64,000 nt of DNA, taken from NCBI GenBank assembly GCA_013289685.1, contig JABCZL010000004.1, positions 1 through 64,000 on the forward strand, in the 5' to 3' direction. The notes below the pieces were generated by a model. The model was not told the DNA's origin. It did not search any database and saw nothing but the letters and a program-made list of their open reading frames with translations. Shown here piece by piece: positions 1 through 9,044 of the stretch (positions within the stretch are counted from its first letter, which is position 1; each line of letters begins with the position of its first letter). This DNA is from Acidobacteriota bacterium. GTDB lineage: Bacteria; Acidobacteriota; Terriglobia; Terriglobales; Acidobacteriaceae. The translations under genes and the position numbers were made by a program.

Positions 1-1665
1 GATGCTACGAACTATGTTCTGTGGGAGATCGGCAAGCCGACCCACGTCTTCGACATGGACCTGCTCGAAGGCGGGAAGATCATTGTGCGCAAGGCGCGGG
101 ACGGCGAGAAGCTCAAGACGCTCGACGGCGTGGAGCGCAAGCTGACTTCCGAAGATCTCGTTGTCTGCGATGCGAAAAGGCCTGTCGGGCTAGCCGGGGT
201 CATGGGCGGGTACGACACGATGATCACCGAAAAAACCAGGAATGTTTTGATTGAATCTGCCTGGTGGGATCCGGGGATTGTGCGAAAAATGTCGCGGCGC
301 CATGGGCTGCACACCGACGCGTCACACCGCTTCGAGCGCGGCGCAGATTTCGAATCGACCGTGGTCTCGTGCGATCTCGTGGCGCAGATGATTCTGGAAT
401 CGGGCGGCGGTGAACTGGTCGGCGACGTGGTCGACGTGATGTCGAAGCCGATGGACCAGGCTCCGGTCGTGCTGCACGTGGCTGAAGTGCATCGCATTCT
501 GGGTGGAAGCCTCGACCGGGGCGACATCTTCCGTCTGCTCAAGCGGCTGGGATTCACGTTGATCCCCGAAGGTCAGGGCGACGCGCAGTTCCGCGTCCAT
601 ATCCCCAGCTGGCGGCTCGACGTGGAGCGCGAGATCGACGTGATCGAAGAGATCGCGCGGCTGCATGGCTATGACAAGTTTGAGAACACGCTACCGGCCT
701 ATAGTGGCGCCGTAGTCGAGTTGCCGCACGCCGCAATGGACGCGACTTTGCGCAAGCGGGCGCTGGCGCTGGGCTACAACGAAGCGCTGTCGCTGACGTT
801 TATCTCGCACGCCGACGCAGAGAAGTTTTCTGCCGGTGCGAAGGTGCTGGAACTGGAAAATCCACTGAGCGAAGAAGCGTCGGTGATGCGGACGTCGCTG
901 GCTCCGGGCATGCTCGATATGCTGGCGTGGAATTTGAATCGAGATGTGGCGGAGGCGCGCCTGTTTGAAATGGGCAGCGTGTATGAAGCTTCGGACGGCT
1001 CGCGCGTAGAACCGAAGCGCGCGTGTCTGGGCGCGACGGCCGCAGCGGTGCGGAGCGCCTTGCCAGTGGGCCAGGCGCTTGATGTGAGCAAGGGTGAGCA
1101 CGCGCTGGCAGCGGAAACGTTCCGCGGATTCAAAGGTGATGTGGAGAATCTGCTTCGGCCGTTTGCTTCATATCTACGACTGGACCGGGATACTGCCGAG
1201 TATTTTCATCCGGGACGATCTGCGCGGGCGATGATCGATGCCGTGGTGGTGGCGCAGTTTGGGCAGATTCATCCGGAAGTGGCTGCGGCGCGGAAGCTGC
1301 GGCAGGACGTGTACGTGGCGGAATTTGATTTGGAGCAACTGTCCGATATTGGCCTGCGGCCAGTGCGGTTTCGGGCGTTGGGCAAGTATCCGGCGGTAGA
1401 GCGAGATTTTTCGTTTGTATTCCCCGACGATATTCCTTTCATCGAAATGCGGAAAACTGTGGCTGAATTGGACATTCGCGAGGTGAAGGATTTCCGTCCA
1501 GTGGAGATTTTCCGCGGCGGGTCGATCGCCGCGGCAAAATACTCAGTGTTGTTGCGAGTTCGGTTTCAGTCGGCGGAGCGGACCCTGCGCGAGGATGAAG
1601 TGGCGCAATGGTCGGGAAAGATTGTGGCGGCGCTCACCGGGCTTGGCGGAACGCAGAGAGTCTAA
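1..1665 (+). CDS. pheT: Phenylalanine-tRNA ligase beta subunit, 5' truncated by window edge
   Basis: The reading frame is open from base 1 and ends with TAA at 1665, leaving 554 residues of a protein that is usually about 680-800 long, so the N-terminal tRNA-binding/B1 part is outside the window. The first residues (TNYVLWEIGKPTHVFD) are the B3/B4 editing-domain region. The middle (VEREIDVIEEIARLHGYDK) is the B5 segment, and the end (RFRALGKYPAVERDFSFV onward) is the FDX-ACB anticodon-binding domain. In the cytoplasm it pairs with PheS to charge tRNA-Phe. pheS is expected just upstream, which cannot be seen here. A palindromic repeat begins six bases after the stop. Confidence 0.96.
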   Translation, partial: DATNYVLWEIGKPTHVFDMDLLEGGKIIVRKARDGEKLKTLDGVERKLTSEDLVVCDAKRPVGLAGVMGGYDTMITEKTRNVLIESAWWDPGIVRKMSRRHGLHTDASHRFERGADFESTVVSCDLVAQMILESGGGELVGDVVDVMSKPMDQAPVVLHVAEVHRILGGSLDRGDIFRLLKRLGFTLIPEGQGDAQFRVHIPSWRLDVEREIDVIEEIARLHGYDKFENTLPAYSGAVVELPHAAMDATLRKRALALGYNEALSLTFISHADAEKFSAGAKVLELENPLSEEASVMRTSLAPGMLDMLAWNLNRDVAEARLFEMGSVYEASDGSRVEPKRACLGATAAAVRSALPVGQALDVSKGEHALAAETFRGFKGDVENLLRPFASYLRLDRDTAEYFHPGRSARAMIDAVVVAQFGQIHPEVAAARKLRQDVYVAEFDLEQLSDIGLRPVRFRALGKYPAVERDFSFVFPDDIPFIEMRKTVAELDIREVKDFRPVEIFRGGSIAAAKYSVLLRVRFQSAERTLREDEVAQWSGKIVAALTGLGGTQRV

Positions 1666-1670
1666 GCAAG

Positions 1671-1710
1671 TCCCCACTTCTCGCAAAGGACGCGAGAAAT
1701 GGGGCACCCG
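1671..1710. repeat. Family B palindromic repeat, copy 1
   Basis: CCCCACTTCTCGC, a short loop, then GCGAGAAATGGGG, followed by CACCCG. The arms pair over 13 positions with one C/A mismatch. Copies of this unit occur at 23241, 33459, 41389 and 60784. No T-run follows, so it is not an obvious intrinsic terminator despite lying just after pheT. Confidence 0.85.
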
Positions 1711-1749
1711 TAGTGTATCCGCCCACGTCGGACGACAATCCGCAGGGCC

Positions 1750-2952
1750 TCAGCTTTCCTTAGTCAGAATCGACGCGTCCAGATCTTTCACCGAGCGGAA
1801 ACCGCTGAGGCCCATCGTCAGGTCCAGGTCAGCCAGGAAATTCTGCACTACATCGCGCACCCCTTGCTCGCCGGCGATGGCGAGACCCCAGATATAGAGG
1901 CGCGCCAGCAGCACGGCGCGCGCCCCGAGAGCTAAGGCTTTGACGGCGTCGGCGCCGTAGCGGATGCCGCTGTCGAACAGAATGGGAATTTTATTCTCGA
2001 TGGCGGCGGCGACGGCGGGCAGGGCGTCGAGCGCGGCGATGGCTCCGTCAACCTGACGGCCTCCATGGTTCGAGACGATGATGGCGTCGGCTCCGTGATC
2101 GACGGCCAACTTGGCATCCTCGGGATGCAGAATGCCTTTCAACAAAATGGGTAACTTCGTCTGCTGGCGGAGCCACGCGAGATCGCTCCAAGCCAGCGCG
2201 GCGTTCGAGAACGTCACCGCCCACTGGCGAATGGCAGACGCGGGATCGGCGAGCGGAGGTTGCTGAAGTCGCCCGCAAAAGACAGGGTCGGTGAAGTAGT
2301 TGGCGAGTCCATGGCCGAAAAGAAATGGAAGGTAGGGATGCTGCAGATCGCGCTCGCGCCATCCCAGCATCGCGGTATCGAGAGCAACGACGATCGCTGA
2401 GTAGCCGGATTTTTCCGCGCGCTGTAGCAGGCTGGTCGTGAGTTCGTGATCTTTGCCCCAGTAAAGCTGGAACCAGCGGGTAGCGGCGCCCATGGCTTGG
2501 CCAACTTCTTCGATGGGGCGCGAAGAAACGGTGCTGAGAACGAAGGGCAGGCCGAGCGACGCGGCGGCGCGGGCGGCGGCGAGTTCGCCTTCGGCATGAA
2601 TAATATTCTGCACGCCGACCGGGCCGAGCAGAACAGGCGCGGGCAGAGTCTGGCCGAGGAGTTCAACGCTGAGGTCGCGCTGGGAGACATCGCGCAGCAC
2701 GCGAGGAACGATGCGCCAGCGATCAAAAGCCGCGAGATTGGCGCGCGCGGTGCGTTCGCCGGAGGCGCTTCCGGCAACGTAATCGTACGCCTGAGGAGAA
2801 AGAATTTCGGCGGCCTTTTTTTCGAGGTGATAGAGCGGAATCGGAACCGAGAGTTTTTTCCCTGCCAGGCCGAGTTGGTAGATTTCTAACTGGCGCTGCA
2901 TGCCGGGGCTGGGGGCGTTCGGGCTGGGAACGGAGTGGGGTGAATCGGGCAT
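1750..2952 (-). CDS. FMN-dependent alpha-hydroxy-acid oxidizing protein (lactate oxidase/monooxygenase-like)
   Basis: A 400-residue TIM-barrel flavoprotein. The family active-site stretch SNHGGRQVDGA is present near residue 290, with the catalytic histidine and arginine. FQLYWGKD and LDTAMLGWRERD are the flavin/substrate segments, and FDSGIRYGADAVKALALGA is the C-terminal phosphate-binding part. The family oxidises L-2-hydroxy acids such as lactate to 2-oxo acids. The N-terminal YQLGLAGKKLSVPIP resembles the lactate 2-monooxygenase-like branch, but the substrate cannot be fixed from sequence. The ATG at 2952 has a GAGGAAG ribosome-binding site. It is convergent with pheT and divergent from the EAL-HDOD gene. 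Confidence 0.88.
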   Translation of the reverse strand: MPDSPHSVPSPNAPSPGMQRQLEIYQLGLAGKKLSVPIPLYHLEKKAAEILSPQAYDYVAGSASGERTARANLAAFDRWRIVPRVLRDVSQRDLSVELLGQTLPAPVLLGPVGVQNIIHAEGELAAARAAASLGLPFVLSTVSSRPIEEVGQAMGAATRWFQLYWGKDHELTTSLLQRAEKSGYSAIVVALDTAMLGWRERDLQHPYLPFLFGHGLANYFTDPVFCGRLQQPPLADPASAIRQWAVTFSNAALAWSDLAWLRQQTKLPILLKGILHPEDAKLAVDHGADAIIVSNHGGRQVDGAIAALDALPAVAAAIENKIPILFDSGIRYGADAVKALALGARAVLLARLYIWGLAIAGEQGVRDVVQNFLADLDLTMGLSGFRSVKDLDASILTKES

Positions 2953-3055
2953 CGGCTTCCTCGAAGTCAGGCTTGGGAGCGGGGATCATTCTATATTGCT
3001 CCAGCGCTTCGAGATCACTAGCATTTGCAGCAGTTCCGCAATTCAAAGAAACGCA

Positions 3056-3092
3056 ACCACAGAGGGCACTGAGGAGCACAGAGGAAAACCAG
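3056..3092. repeat. Dispersed 'cacagagg' sequence
   Basis: AACCACAGAGGGCACTGAGG followed by AGCACAGAGGAAAA in the promoter interval between two divergent genes. It is related in style to the stretches at 34370 (TCCGTGTTAATCCGCGCAAA) and 43510 (CACCTTCGTGCCCTTCGTGG). Such sequences recur, as far as I recall, across Acidobacteriota and other soil bacterial genomes. Function unknown. Confidence 0.5.
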
Positions 3093-3183
3093 GCCGCCTT
3101 GTTTTCTTTTTCGGGATTAATCGTTTTCTCGCCGGCGCTTCAGGTTTTCCGATCTGCTGCCGATAGTAAAGAACGTGGGAAAC

Positions 3184-4434
3184 ATGTCTGCTGGAGAAGC
3201 TGCGGCCAAGACCCCGGTGAAGGACGCAAAGCCGTTGCGCTATGTGGCGCGACAACCGATTGTTGACCGGGATGAGAAAGTATTCGGCTACGAGCTGCTG
3301 TTTCGGGACGGCCTGGAAAATGCCTTCCACGGAGACGTTGATGAGGCGTCGCGGGCGACGCTCGACCGGTCGCTGCTGATGGGGCTGGAGGTGTTGTGCG
3401 ATGGGCGGCGGGCGTTTGTGAATTGCACACGGGATACGCTGATGAAGGGCCTGGTCACGCTGCTGCCCGCGACGACGACGGTGGTCGAGGTTCTGGAATC
3501 GGTTCCGGCGGATCGGGATGTGGTGGCGGCCTGCCAGAGTTTGCAAGACGCGGGCTACACGCTCGCGCTCGACGACTATATAGCTAACGATCCGCGCGAG
3601 GCGCTGGCGGAAATGGCGGACATCATCAAGGTGGAAATGCAGTTGACCACCGAAGAGCAGCAGGCGGCCATGATCAAGCGCTTCGGGCGCGGGAACTGTC
3701 GGATGCTGGCGGAGAAAATCGAAACCCAGGCCGAATTTGTGCGGGCGCGGGATCAGGGGTTTGTGTATTTCCAGGGCTACTTTTTCCGCCGTCCAGAGAT
3801 GATGAACACTCACGACATGCCGGCCAACCGGATGAATTATCTGCGCATGTTGCAGGAAGTATCGCGCCCGGAGCTCGACGTGCGCGCGCTGGAAAAGTTG
3901 GTCAAGGCAGAAGCTTCTGTATGCTACCGCTTGCTGCGGTATCTGAATTCTTCCATGTTCGCGTTCCAGAACGAAATCCATTCGGTGCGCCATGCCCTGT
4001 CGATTCTGGGGGAGCGCGACGTTCGGCGCTGGGTGCGGCTGGTGGCGGCGGTGGGTGCGGGGCAGGAAAGAACGAGCGACCTGGTGCTGTCGGCGCTGGT
4101 ACGCGGCCAATTTGGCGAGTTCCTGGCGCCGCACGTGCCCCACGGGGAGTCGGATTTGTTTCTGCTGGGCCTGTTGTCATTGATCGATGCCATGCTGGAA
4201 ATGCCGATGGCGGAAGTGCTGGAGAAAATTCCGCTGGATAATCCGACCAAGGCCGTGCTGTTAGGGCAGCCGAGCGTTCTGCGTCCGGTGTTTCAGTTGA
4301 TGCTGGCCCACGAGAACGGGGAGTGGCAAGCGGCGGCCGAGTTGAGCGCGAGCCTGCAGCTAGACACGGAGGAGGTTGCCGGATTCTACTGGCAGGCGCA
4401 ACAATGGGCGCGGGCAGTTTCGAGCGGCGAGTGA
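3184..4434 (+). CDS. EAL and HDOD domain signalling protein
   Basis: About 416 residues. The N-terminal half (roughly residues 15-200) is EAL-like: YVARQPIVDRDEKVFGYELLFRDG, then VVEVLESVPADRDV and LALDDYIANDPREALAEMADIIKVE. The EAL signature is degenerate (ELL, with several metal ligands not recognisable), which suggests a c-di-GMP sensor or scaffold rather than an active phosphodiesterase. The C-terminal half (PELDVRALEKLVKAEASVCYRLLRYLNSS onward) is an HDOD domain. This YuxH-type architecture is associated with motility or surface regulation, but no such genes are nearby. A GTG at 3175 is an alternative start; neither start has a clear ribosome-binding site. Confidence 0.87.
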   Translation: MSAGEAAAKTPVKDAKPLRYVARQPIVDRDEKVFGYELLFRDGLENAFHGDVDEASRATLDRSLLMGLEVLCDGRRAFVNCTRDTLMKGLVTLLPATTTVVEVLESVPADRDVVAACQSLQDAGYTLALDDYIANDPREALAEMADIIKVEMQLTTEEQQAAMIKRFGRGNCRMLAEKIETQAEFVRARDQGFVYFQGYFFRRPEMMNTHDMPANRMNYLRMLQEVSRPELDVRALEKLVKAEASVCYRLLRYLNSSMFAFQNEIHSVRHALSILGERDVRRWVRLVAAVGAGQERTSDLVLSALVRGQFGEFLAPHVPHGESDLFLLGLLSLIDAMLEMPMAEVLEKIPLDNPTKAVLLGQPSVLRPVFQLMLAHENGEWQAAAELSASLQLDTEEVAGFYWQAQQWARAVSSGE

Positions 4435-4903
4435 CAATCGGCTTCCGGTTTTCTGCGCTCGGCTTCTGCGCCGACATGTTCGAACAGCCCGAGGGACGCG
4501 AGCGACGCCCGCGGCAGAAACTCCTAGTCATGACCTCCTGTGCAAAAGATGGCTCGCTGGGGCCTTGCGCGGTTGAGCCAGGACGAGTACCATAAAGTTG
4601 TTCTCATTTAGGCCTCGTTCCCGCGCAGGCCTTCCGCGCCAGCCGATCCGAGGCGGCGCCTTACGGATCCGATAAACGGAAAATCGATACTGAGTTAAAA
4701 ATTTAAGATTTCATTCTCGAATAGCAGTTCGTTTAAAGAGTTGGGGTTTGTTCCATAGTGTGTCCAGTCGCTACCCGCAACTGCGTCGATTCGATTCTGG
4801 GTGCCCGGCGGAGCTTCGCCCGCGAGGGTGAGACTCCGCGACTGGCGGGGCCTTTGGGATTCCGTAAAATTCTGTAATCAGTTTGAAACAGCTTGAGAGG
4901 ACT
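4435..4903. other. 469-base intergenic region without recognisable gene
   Basis: Only short broken reading frames are present. An AT-rich stretch at 4675-4735 probably contains the promoter of the next gene. An inverted repeat (CGGAGCTTCGCCCGCGAGGG and a downstream ACTCCGCGACTGGCGGGG) lies at 4806-4852. I see no tRNA or known RNA. Confidence 0.5.
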
Positions 4904-5581
4904 ATGAACGCAGGACCAGGAAGACCCTCCGGTGGTGGAGGCGGCGGAAGAAGAAGGCGGCGCGGACGCCGTCCCCACAACCAGCGCGGACAACGGCCCG
5001 GACCGGGCCTGAGCCGCGAGAACAAAGACGGCATCTACACCGCGCCCATGGATCACAGTTACCGCGCCGCCATGGCGGGAAACAATAACAACGGGCACAA
5101 GGGCGGCGGGCGGCAGAGGCCGGGTTTCGCGACGCAATATCCGCAGCCGGAACCGGAACCGTTGCCGGCGATCACCGAAGATACAAACTCGCGCATCTTT
5201 GCCTTCATTGAAGATCTGTTCTTCATGGCCAAGATCCAGGAGACCGCGCGCAAGCTCAACGTGAAAGTTGAGTTTGTGAAGTCGGACAAAGATCTGATGG
5301 ACAAGATGGAGCAAAATGGCGATGAGAAACCGTCGCTGATTATTTTCGATCTGAACCACGCCAGCGTGAAACCCCTGACCCTCATTCCTAAATTGAAGAG
5401 CAAGCTCAAGAAGGGGACTTCGATCATAGGATTCCTGTCGCACGTGCAGGGAGACTTGAAGCAGAAAGCGCACGAAGTAGGTTGCGACATGGTGCTGCCG
5501 CGCTCGGCATTCTCGCAGAACCTGCCGCAGCTGTTGCGCCGGCACGGCGCGCCCGAGGATGTGGAGCCGACGGTCCAGTAG
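4904..5581 (+). CDS. RGG-rich N-terminus fused to a receiver-like domain, unknown function
   Basis: 225 residues from the ATG at 4904, preceded by GAGAGGA; a TTG at 4883 is a less likely start. Residues 1-45 are disordered, with a glycine tract followed by RRRRRGRR and HNQRGQRPGPG, like RNA-binding RGG boxes. Residues 100-220 (FAFIEDLFFMAKIQETAR through LIIFDLNHAS to IGFLSHVQGDLKQKAHEVGCDMVLPRSAF) follow the beta-alpha order of a response-regulator receiver. IFDLNH carries the phospho-acceptor-like Asp and FLSH the Ser/Thr position, but the conserved C-terminal Lys appears replaced (LPRS). No partner kinase is adjacent. It is probably a pseudo-receiver with nucleic-acid contacts; the function is not known. 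Confidence 0.75.
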   Translation: MNAGPGRPSGGGGGGRRRRRGRRPHNQRGQRPGPGLSRENKDGIYTAPMDHSYRAAMAGNNNNGHKGGGRQRPGFATQYPQPEPEPLPAITEDTNSRIFAFIEDLFFMAKIQETARKLNVKVEFVKSDKDLMDKMEQNGDEKPSLIIFDLNHASVKPLTLIPKLKSKLKKGTSIIGFLSHVQGDLKQKAHEVGCDMVLPRSAFSQNLPQLLRRHGAPEDVEPTVQ

Positions 5582-5606
5582 TTGGGGCGCTGCTTCCCGG
5601 TCTGGC

Positions 5607-7574
5607 CTAGGGCAGTGTGAACGCAACAATCGAGTCGTTCTGAGGTTCCTCCGTAACACCGCGGTGTCCTCCCGCAGCGATTACGAGAAACTGCTTGCCA
5701 TCTTTGCGGGTCTGATACGTCATCGGAGTAGCCCCGCCGCTGGTAGGAAGTTCAGCCTTCCAGATTTCCTTACCGGTCTCGATGTCGAAGGCGCGCAGCG
5801 AAGGATCAATCATCGTTCCGGCGATAAACACCAATCCCCCGGCTGTGACGATTGGACCACCGAGGCTGGGTGCGCCCACGGGGACTGCGGGTTTGCCGGG
5901 CGCGAGCGAGCCAAGCGGCACTTGCCAACGAATCGTCCCGGCTGTCAGATCCACCGCCGTCAGTGTTCCCCAAGGCGGCGGCGCACACGGCAGATGATGC
6001 GCTTTCGCAAAAATCAAGGTGCGAAACAATCCGTAAGGTCCACCGGACTGCTGGGTATACTCTGCGTCTTTTGTGTTGTTATCCGCCGCGTCCCAGTATT
6101 TTTCCGCCGGAATCAGTCCCATTTTGGCCGGCAAGTTGTTTGTATTGACGACCAGCAAGCTGTGCTGCGAGTCGAAGGCATACCCGCTCCAGTTCATCCC
6201 GCCGACATTTCCGGGAACTGAGAGCGTGCCTCGCAGACTTGGTGGCGTGAAAAGGCCGTCGTTCCGGAGACTCTCAAGAAGGTCGCGGCAAAATTCACGA
6301 TCTTCCGGAGTGATGCCCCAGGCATCGTCGGCGGACAACTTCTGAGGCGCGACCGCTGGCGGCGCCAACGGAAAAGGCTGCGTTGGGGAGGTCACTTCGC
6401 CGGGGACGTCTGTCTGCGGCACCGGCCGTTCTTCCACCGGAAATACCGACGCGCCGGTATCACGATTCAGCACAAAAAGAAAACCTGTCTTGTTGCCCTG
6501 AATCACGACGGACACCGTTTTGCCGTCGTGCCGCAGAGTGGCGAGTAACGGCGGCGAAGCCGAGTCGTAATCCCAAAGATCGTGATGCACGAGCTGGAAT
6601 CCCCAGACGAACTCTCCGGTCTTTCCCCGCAACGCCACCACGGAATCTGCCCACTTGTCGTCGCCGGGACGCAGGCCGCCGTAATAGTCCGGACTGGCGC
6701 TGCCGGTAGGGACGAACACGAGATCGCGCTCTGGATCGATCGCCATCACGGACCATGCGTTTCCTGCGCCGGTGCGCCACGTCTTGCCGGCCGCCTGCGG
6801 CGTTGACCCGGAATCGTTCGGCGGAAGCGGCTCCCATTTCCAGCGGAGCACGCCGGTGCGCGCATCGAAAGCGCGCACCACACCACTCGGCATGTCGACA
6901 CGCGAATTGTCGTCAATGGCCGACCCGACCACGACAAGGTCGTCGACGACCCCTGGGGGAGAGGTCATGTGATACTGCCCCGGAACATAGCGCGCGACAT
7001 CGCGGAGGCTGACTTGTCCCCGATTGCCGAAGTCGCGACACGGCTCACCCGTGACGCCATCGAGCGCGATTAGTCGCGCATCAAGAGTGGTTTCGAAAAT
7101 TCGCCTGCGGCATGGCTTCCCTTTACCTCGCGCGGAATCAAGCCAGGCCGCAACGCCACGATTGATCAGGCCGTCGCCGTAGTCTCCCGCGACTTCAATC
7201 ATGGGGTCGTAAACCCAACGCTGCTTCCCCGTTTCCGGATCGAGTGCGAACACACGATTGAACGCCGTGGTCAGGTACAACGTGCCATCCACCAGGATGG
7301 GCGTAGTTTCCAGGCCGCTGCGCTTCTTGTGGCCGCTGCCGTCAGAGATGTCGCCGACGTGAAAAGTCCAGGCGACCTTCAGGGTCGCGACGTTGTTGCG
7401 ATCGATCTGCGCCAGCGGTGAATACCGCATGCCGCCAGCGTCGTGACCGTAATATGGCCAATCATCGACCTGTCGGCTGACATCCGGTGCTGTCTGCGCC
7501 ACGGATCTTGTTATGGCGGTACACGCGATGCATGCCAGGACGATCTGAGTCAGTTTCCAAAGTGCGGTAGTCAC
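5607..7574 (-). CDS. PQQ-dependent dehydrogenase (quinoprotein glucose dehydrogenase-like)
   Basis: About 655 residues from a GTG at 7574 with AAGGAAA six bases upstream; an ATG at 7619 would add 15 residues without better support. The N-terminus (WKLTQIVLACIACTAITRSVAQ) is a signal peptide, so the enzyme is periplasmic. The eight-bladed quinoprotein propeller begins DDWPYYGHDAGGMRYSPLAQI, and repeated GELVWGFQ/KIWKAE-type blade motifs follow to VIAAGGHRG near the end. The family oxidises sugars or alcohols with PQQ and passes electrons to the respiratory chain. No C-terminal cytochrome (CxxCH) is seen. No pqq biosynthesis genes lie in the window, so PQQ must come from elsewhere. Confidence 0.9.
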   Translation of the reverse strand: MTTALWKLTQIVLACIACTAITRSVAQTAPDVSRQVDDWPYYGHDAGGMRYSPLAQIDRNNVATLKVAWTFHVGDISDGSGHKKRSGLETTPILVDGTLYLTTAFNRVFALDPETGKQRWVYDPMIEVAGDYGDGLINRGVAAWLDSARGKGKPCRRRIFETTLDARLIALDGVTGEPCRDFGNRGQVSLRDVARYVPGQYHMTSPPGVVDDLVVVGSAIDDNSRVDMPSGVVRAFDARTGVLRWKWEPLPPNDSGSTPQAAGKTWRTGAGNAWSVMAIDPERDLVFVPTGSASPDYYGGLRPGDDKWADSVVALRGKTGEFVWGFQLVHHDLWDYDSASPPLLATLRHDGKTVSVVIQGNKTGFLFVLNRDTGASVFPVEERPVPQTDVPGEVTSPTQPFPLAPPAVAPQKLSADDAWGITPEDREFCRDLLESLRNDGLFTPPSLRGTLSVPGNVGGMNWSGYAFDSQHSLLVVNTNNLPAKMGLIPAEKYWDAADNNTKDAEYTQQSGGPYGLFRTLIFAKAHHLPCAPPPWGTLTAVDLTAGTIRWQVPLGSLAPGKPAVPVGAPSLGGPIVTAGGLVFIAGTMIDPSLRAFDIETGKEIWKAELPTSGGATPMTYQTRKDGKQFLVIAAGGHRGVTEEPQNDSIVAFTLP

Positions 7575-7659
7575 AAATTTCCTTCTTCGCAACGAAAATG
7601 GCAGCAATTGTAATCTCAATCGGCCTCAGGAGGGTAAACTGCGGGGAGCCAGAGATTCC

Positions 7660-8007
7660 CTATCCCGGGGGCCAGGCGAGCGGGCGTCCACCGAGCAGGT
7701 GAACGTGCAGGTGGAAGACGGACTGTCCGGCGCCGGGGCCGACGTTCAGCACGGTGCGATATCCCTGCTCAATGTTGCGCTGGCGTGCGATCTCGGCGGC
7801 AGCCAGATGGCAGCGGCCAATGATCTCCGCGTCGCCGGCCTCCGCCTCTTTCAATCCCGCAAAATGTTTCTTCGGAATGATGAGCACGTGCGTGGGCGCC
7901 TTGGGATTGATGTCTTCGAAGGCGAACACGTGGGCGTCCTCGTGCACTTTCTTGGCGGGAATCTCGCCGCGGATGATGCGGCAGAAAAGGCAATCGGGAT
8001 CGGTCAT
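7660..8007 (-). CDS. HIT family nucleotide-binding protein
   Basis: 115 residues, the usual length for a bacterial HIT (HinT-like) protein. The ATG at 8007 has a GGGGAG site six bases upstream; the frame extends to 8172, but that extension is low-complexity and precedes the family start MTDPDCLFCRIIRGEIPA. The histidine triad HLHVHLLGG is near the C-terminus, and CLFC is the usual N-terminal metal-binding pair. HinT-like proteins hydrolyse purine nucleoside phosphoramidates or adenylates in the cytoplasm. The same-strand PQQ dehydrogenase lies downstream after 86 bases. Confidence 0.95.
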   Translation of the reverse strand: MTDPDCLFCRIIRGEIPAKKVHEDAHVFAFEDINPKAPTHVLIIPKKHFAGLKEAEAGDAEIIGRCHLAAAEIARQRNIEQGYRTVLNVGPGAGQSVFHLHVHLLGGRPLAWPPG

Positions 8008-8148
8008 GGGCGGCTCCCCGGGGAAACGATAGCACAGGCGCGAGCTTCCTGACGTCGCAGCTGTTGCCGACAACCGATATTGGTCTTTCGGAACGACTGA
8101 GTTCGAACCCCTCCCCGGCCGCGGCGGTCTGAGTACAGAGTCAAAGAC

Positions 8149-8172
8149 GGCGGAAGGGAGTGTCCGCCCCAC
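8149..8172. repeat. Family C palindromic repeat, degenerate copy
   Basis: GGCGGAAGGGAGTGTCCGCC followed by CCAC, one base off the perfect GGCGGACAGGAGTGTCCGCC found at 33067 and 40634. It lies at the 3' edge of rlpA, ending seven bases before its stop. Confidence 0.7.
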
Positions 8173-8178
8173 ATTTCT

Positions 8179-8982
8179 TCAGTCCAGGCGCACCAGGAAG
8201 ACTGCGCCTTCGGGGGTTTCGGTTTCGGCGGCGAGCTTCTGGGCGCGGTCGTGCTCGTCGTCGAGCACGCGGACGCGGATCCACCAGTCTCCGGCCGGGC
8301 TCGCGAAGCACAGAACTTTCGCCGTCTGATAGCGGCGCTTGAGATGATCGGCGAGTTTGTTGGCGGCGGGTCCGTGGGGGAATCCGCCGATTTGGACCGC
8401 CCACTTGCCAGGCGAATCAGGAGACGCCGACTGCATCAACTCCACCTTCACCTCCGCCACCCCGGGCTGCCACACGTCGACCTTGCGGGCGGCGGCGAGC
8501 GAGAGATCCAGGACGCGTCCGGGAATGAACGGGCCCCGGTCAGTGATGCGGACCAGCGCATGCTGTCCCGTCTTCACGTTGGTGACGCGCACGATGGAAC
8601 CCAGAGGATAAGTGCGGTGCGCGGCCGTCATAGCGTGCATGTTGTAGACTTCGCCATTCGATCCGCGACGGTTGTGGTAGGGAGGGCCGTACCAGCTGGC
8701 AAGCCCGGTCTCAGTAGCGAGGGGCTTGGCGCTGGCGGGGATCGTGGGCTCGGCGAGACCGGCGTCGGTGTCAGCTTCTTCCTTTTCTTCTTTTTCCTTT
8801 TCCTTTTCCTTGGGCTTGGGCGCGGTGTTTTCTTTTGCGGCCGGAACATTTGCAGCCGGCTGGGGCGCAGGCGGTTCAGTCGTTGAAGCTGGGGGCGGAG
8901 GCGGTGCGACGTTCACGCGCGCCTGCTTGGGATGGCCGCAGCCGCTCAGAAAAAGGATCGCGATCAGTACGATCACAAGCAT
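8179..8982 (-). CDS. rlpA: RlpA-like septal ring lipoprotein with SPOR domain
   Basis: About 267 residues from the ATG at 8982. The start gives MLVIVLIAILFLSGCGH, a lipoprotein signal with lipobox LSGC, so the protein is anchored in a membrane facing the periplasm. A Pro/Ala-rich and Lys/Glu-rich linker follows (residues 25-80, with KEKEKEKEEKEE). The double-psi beta-barrel begins GLASWYGPPYHNRRGSNGE and ends TDRGPFIPGRVLDLS, the RlpA lytic-transglycosylase signature with the catalytic Asp. The last 80 residues (GKWAVQIGGFPHGPAANKLAD onward) are a SPOR domain that binds denuded septal peptidoglycan. The frame continues upstream to 9309, but that part overlaps another gene and is not used. Confidence 0.9.
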   Translation of the reverse strand: MLVIVLIAILFLSGCGHPKQARVNVAPPPPPASTTEPPAPQPAANVPAAKENTAPKPKEKEKEKEEKEEADTDAGLAEPTIPASAKPLATETGLASWYGPPYHNRRGSNGEVYNMHAMTAAHRTYPLGSIVRVTNVKTGQHALVRITDRGPFIPGRVLDLSLAAARKVDVWQPGVAEVKVELMQSASPDSPGKWAVQIGGFPHGPAANKLADHLKRRYQTAKVLCFASPAGDWWIRVRVLDDEHDRAQKLAAETETPEGAVFLVRLD

Positions 8983-9044
8983 ACCGATGCTGGCGAAGCG
9001 TGCGCGGTGGCGTGGCGCGCCTGCGGACCGGGTGTCCGAGGGCT

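Noticed and set aside
1671..1710. pheT terminator
   Set aside because: A strong hairpin, but no T-run and it recurs as a dispersed repeat, including inside genes.
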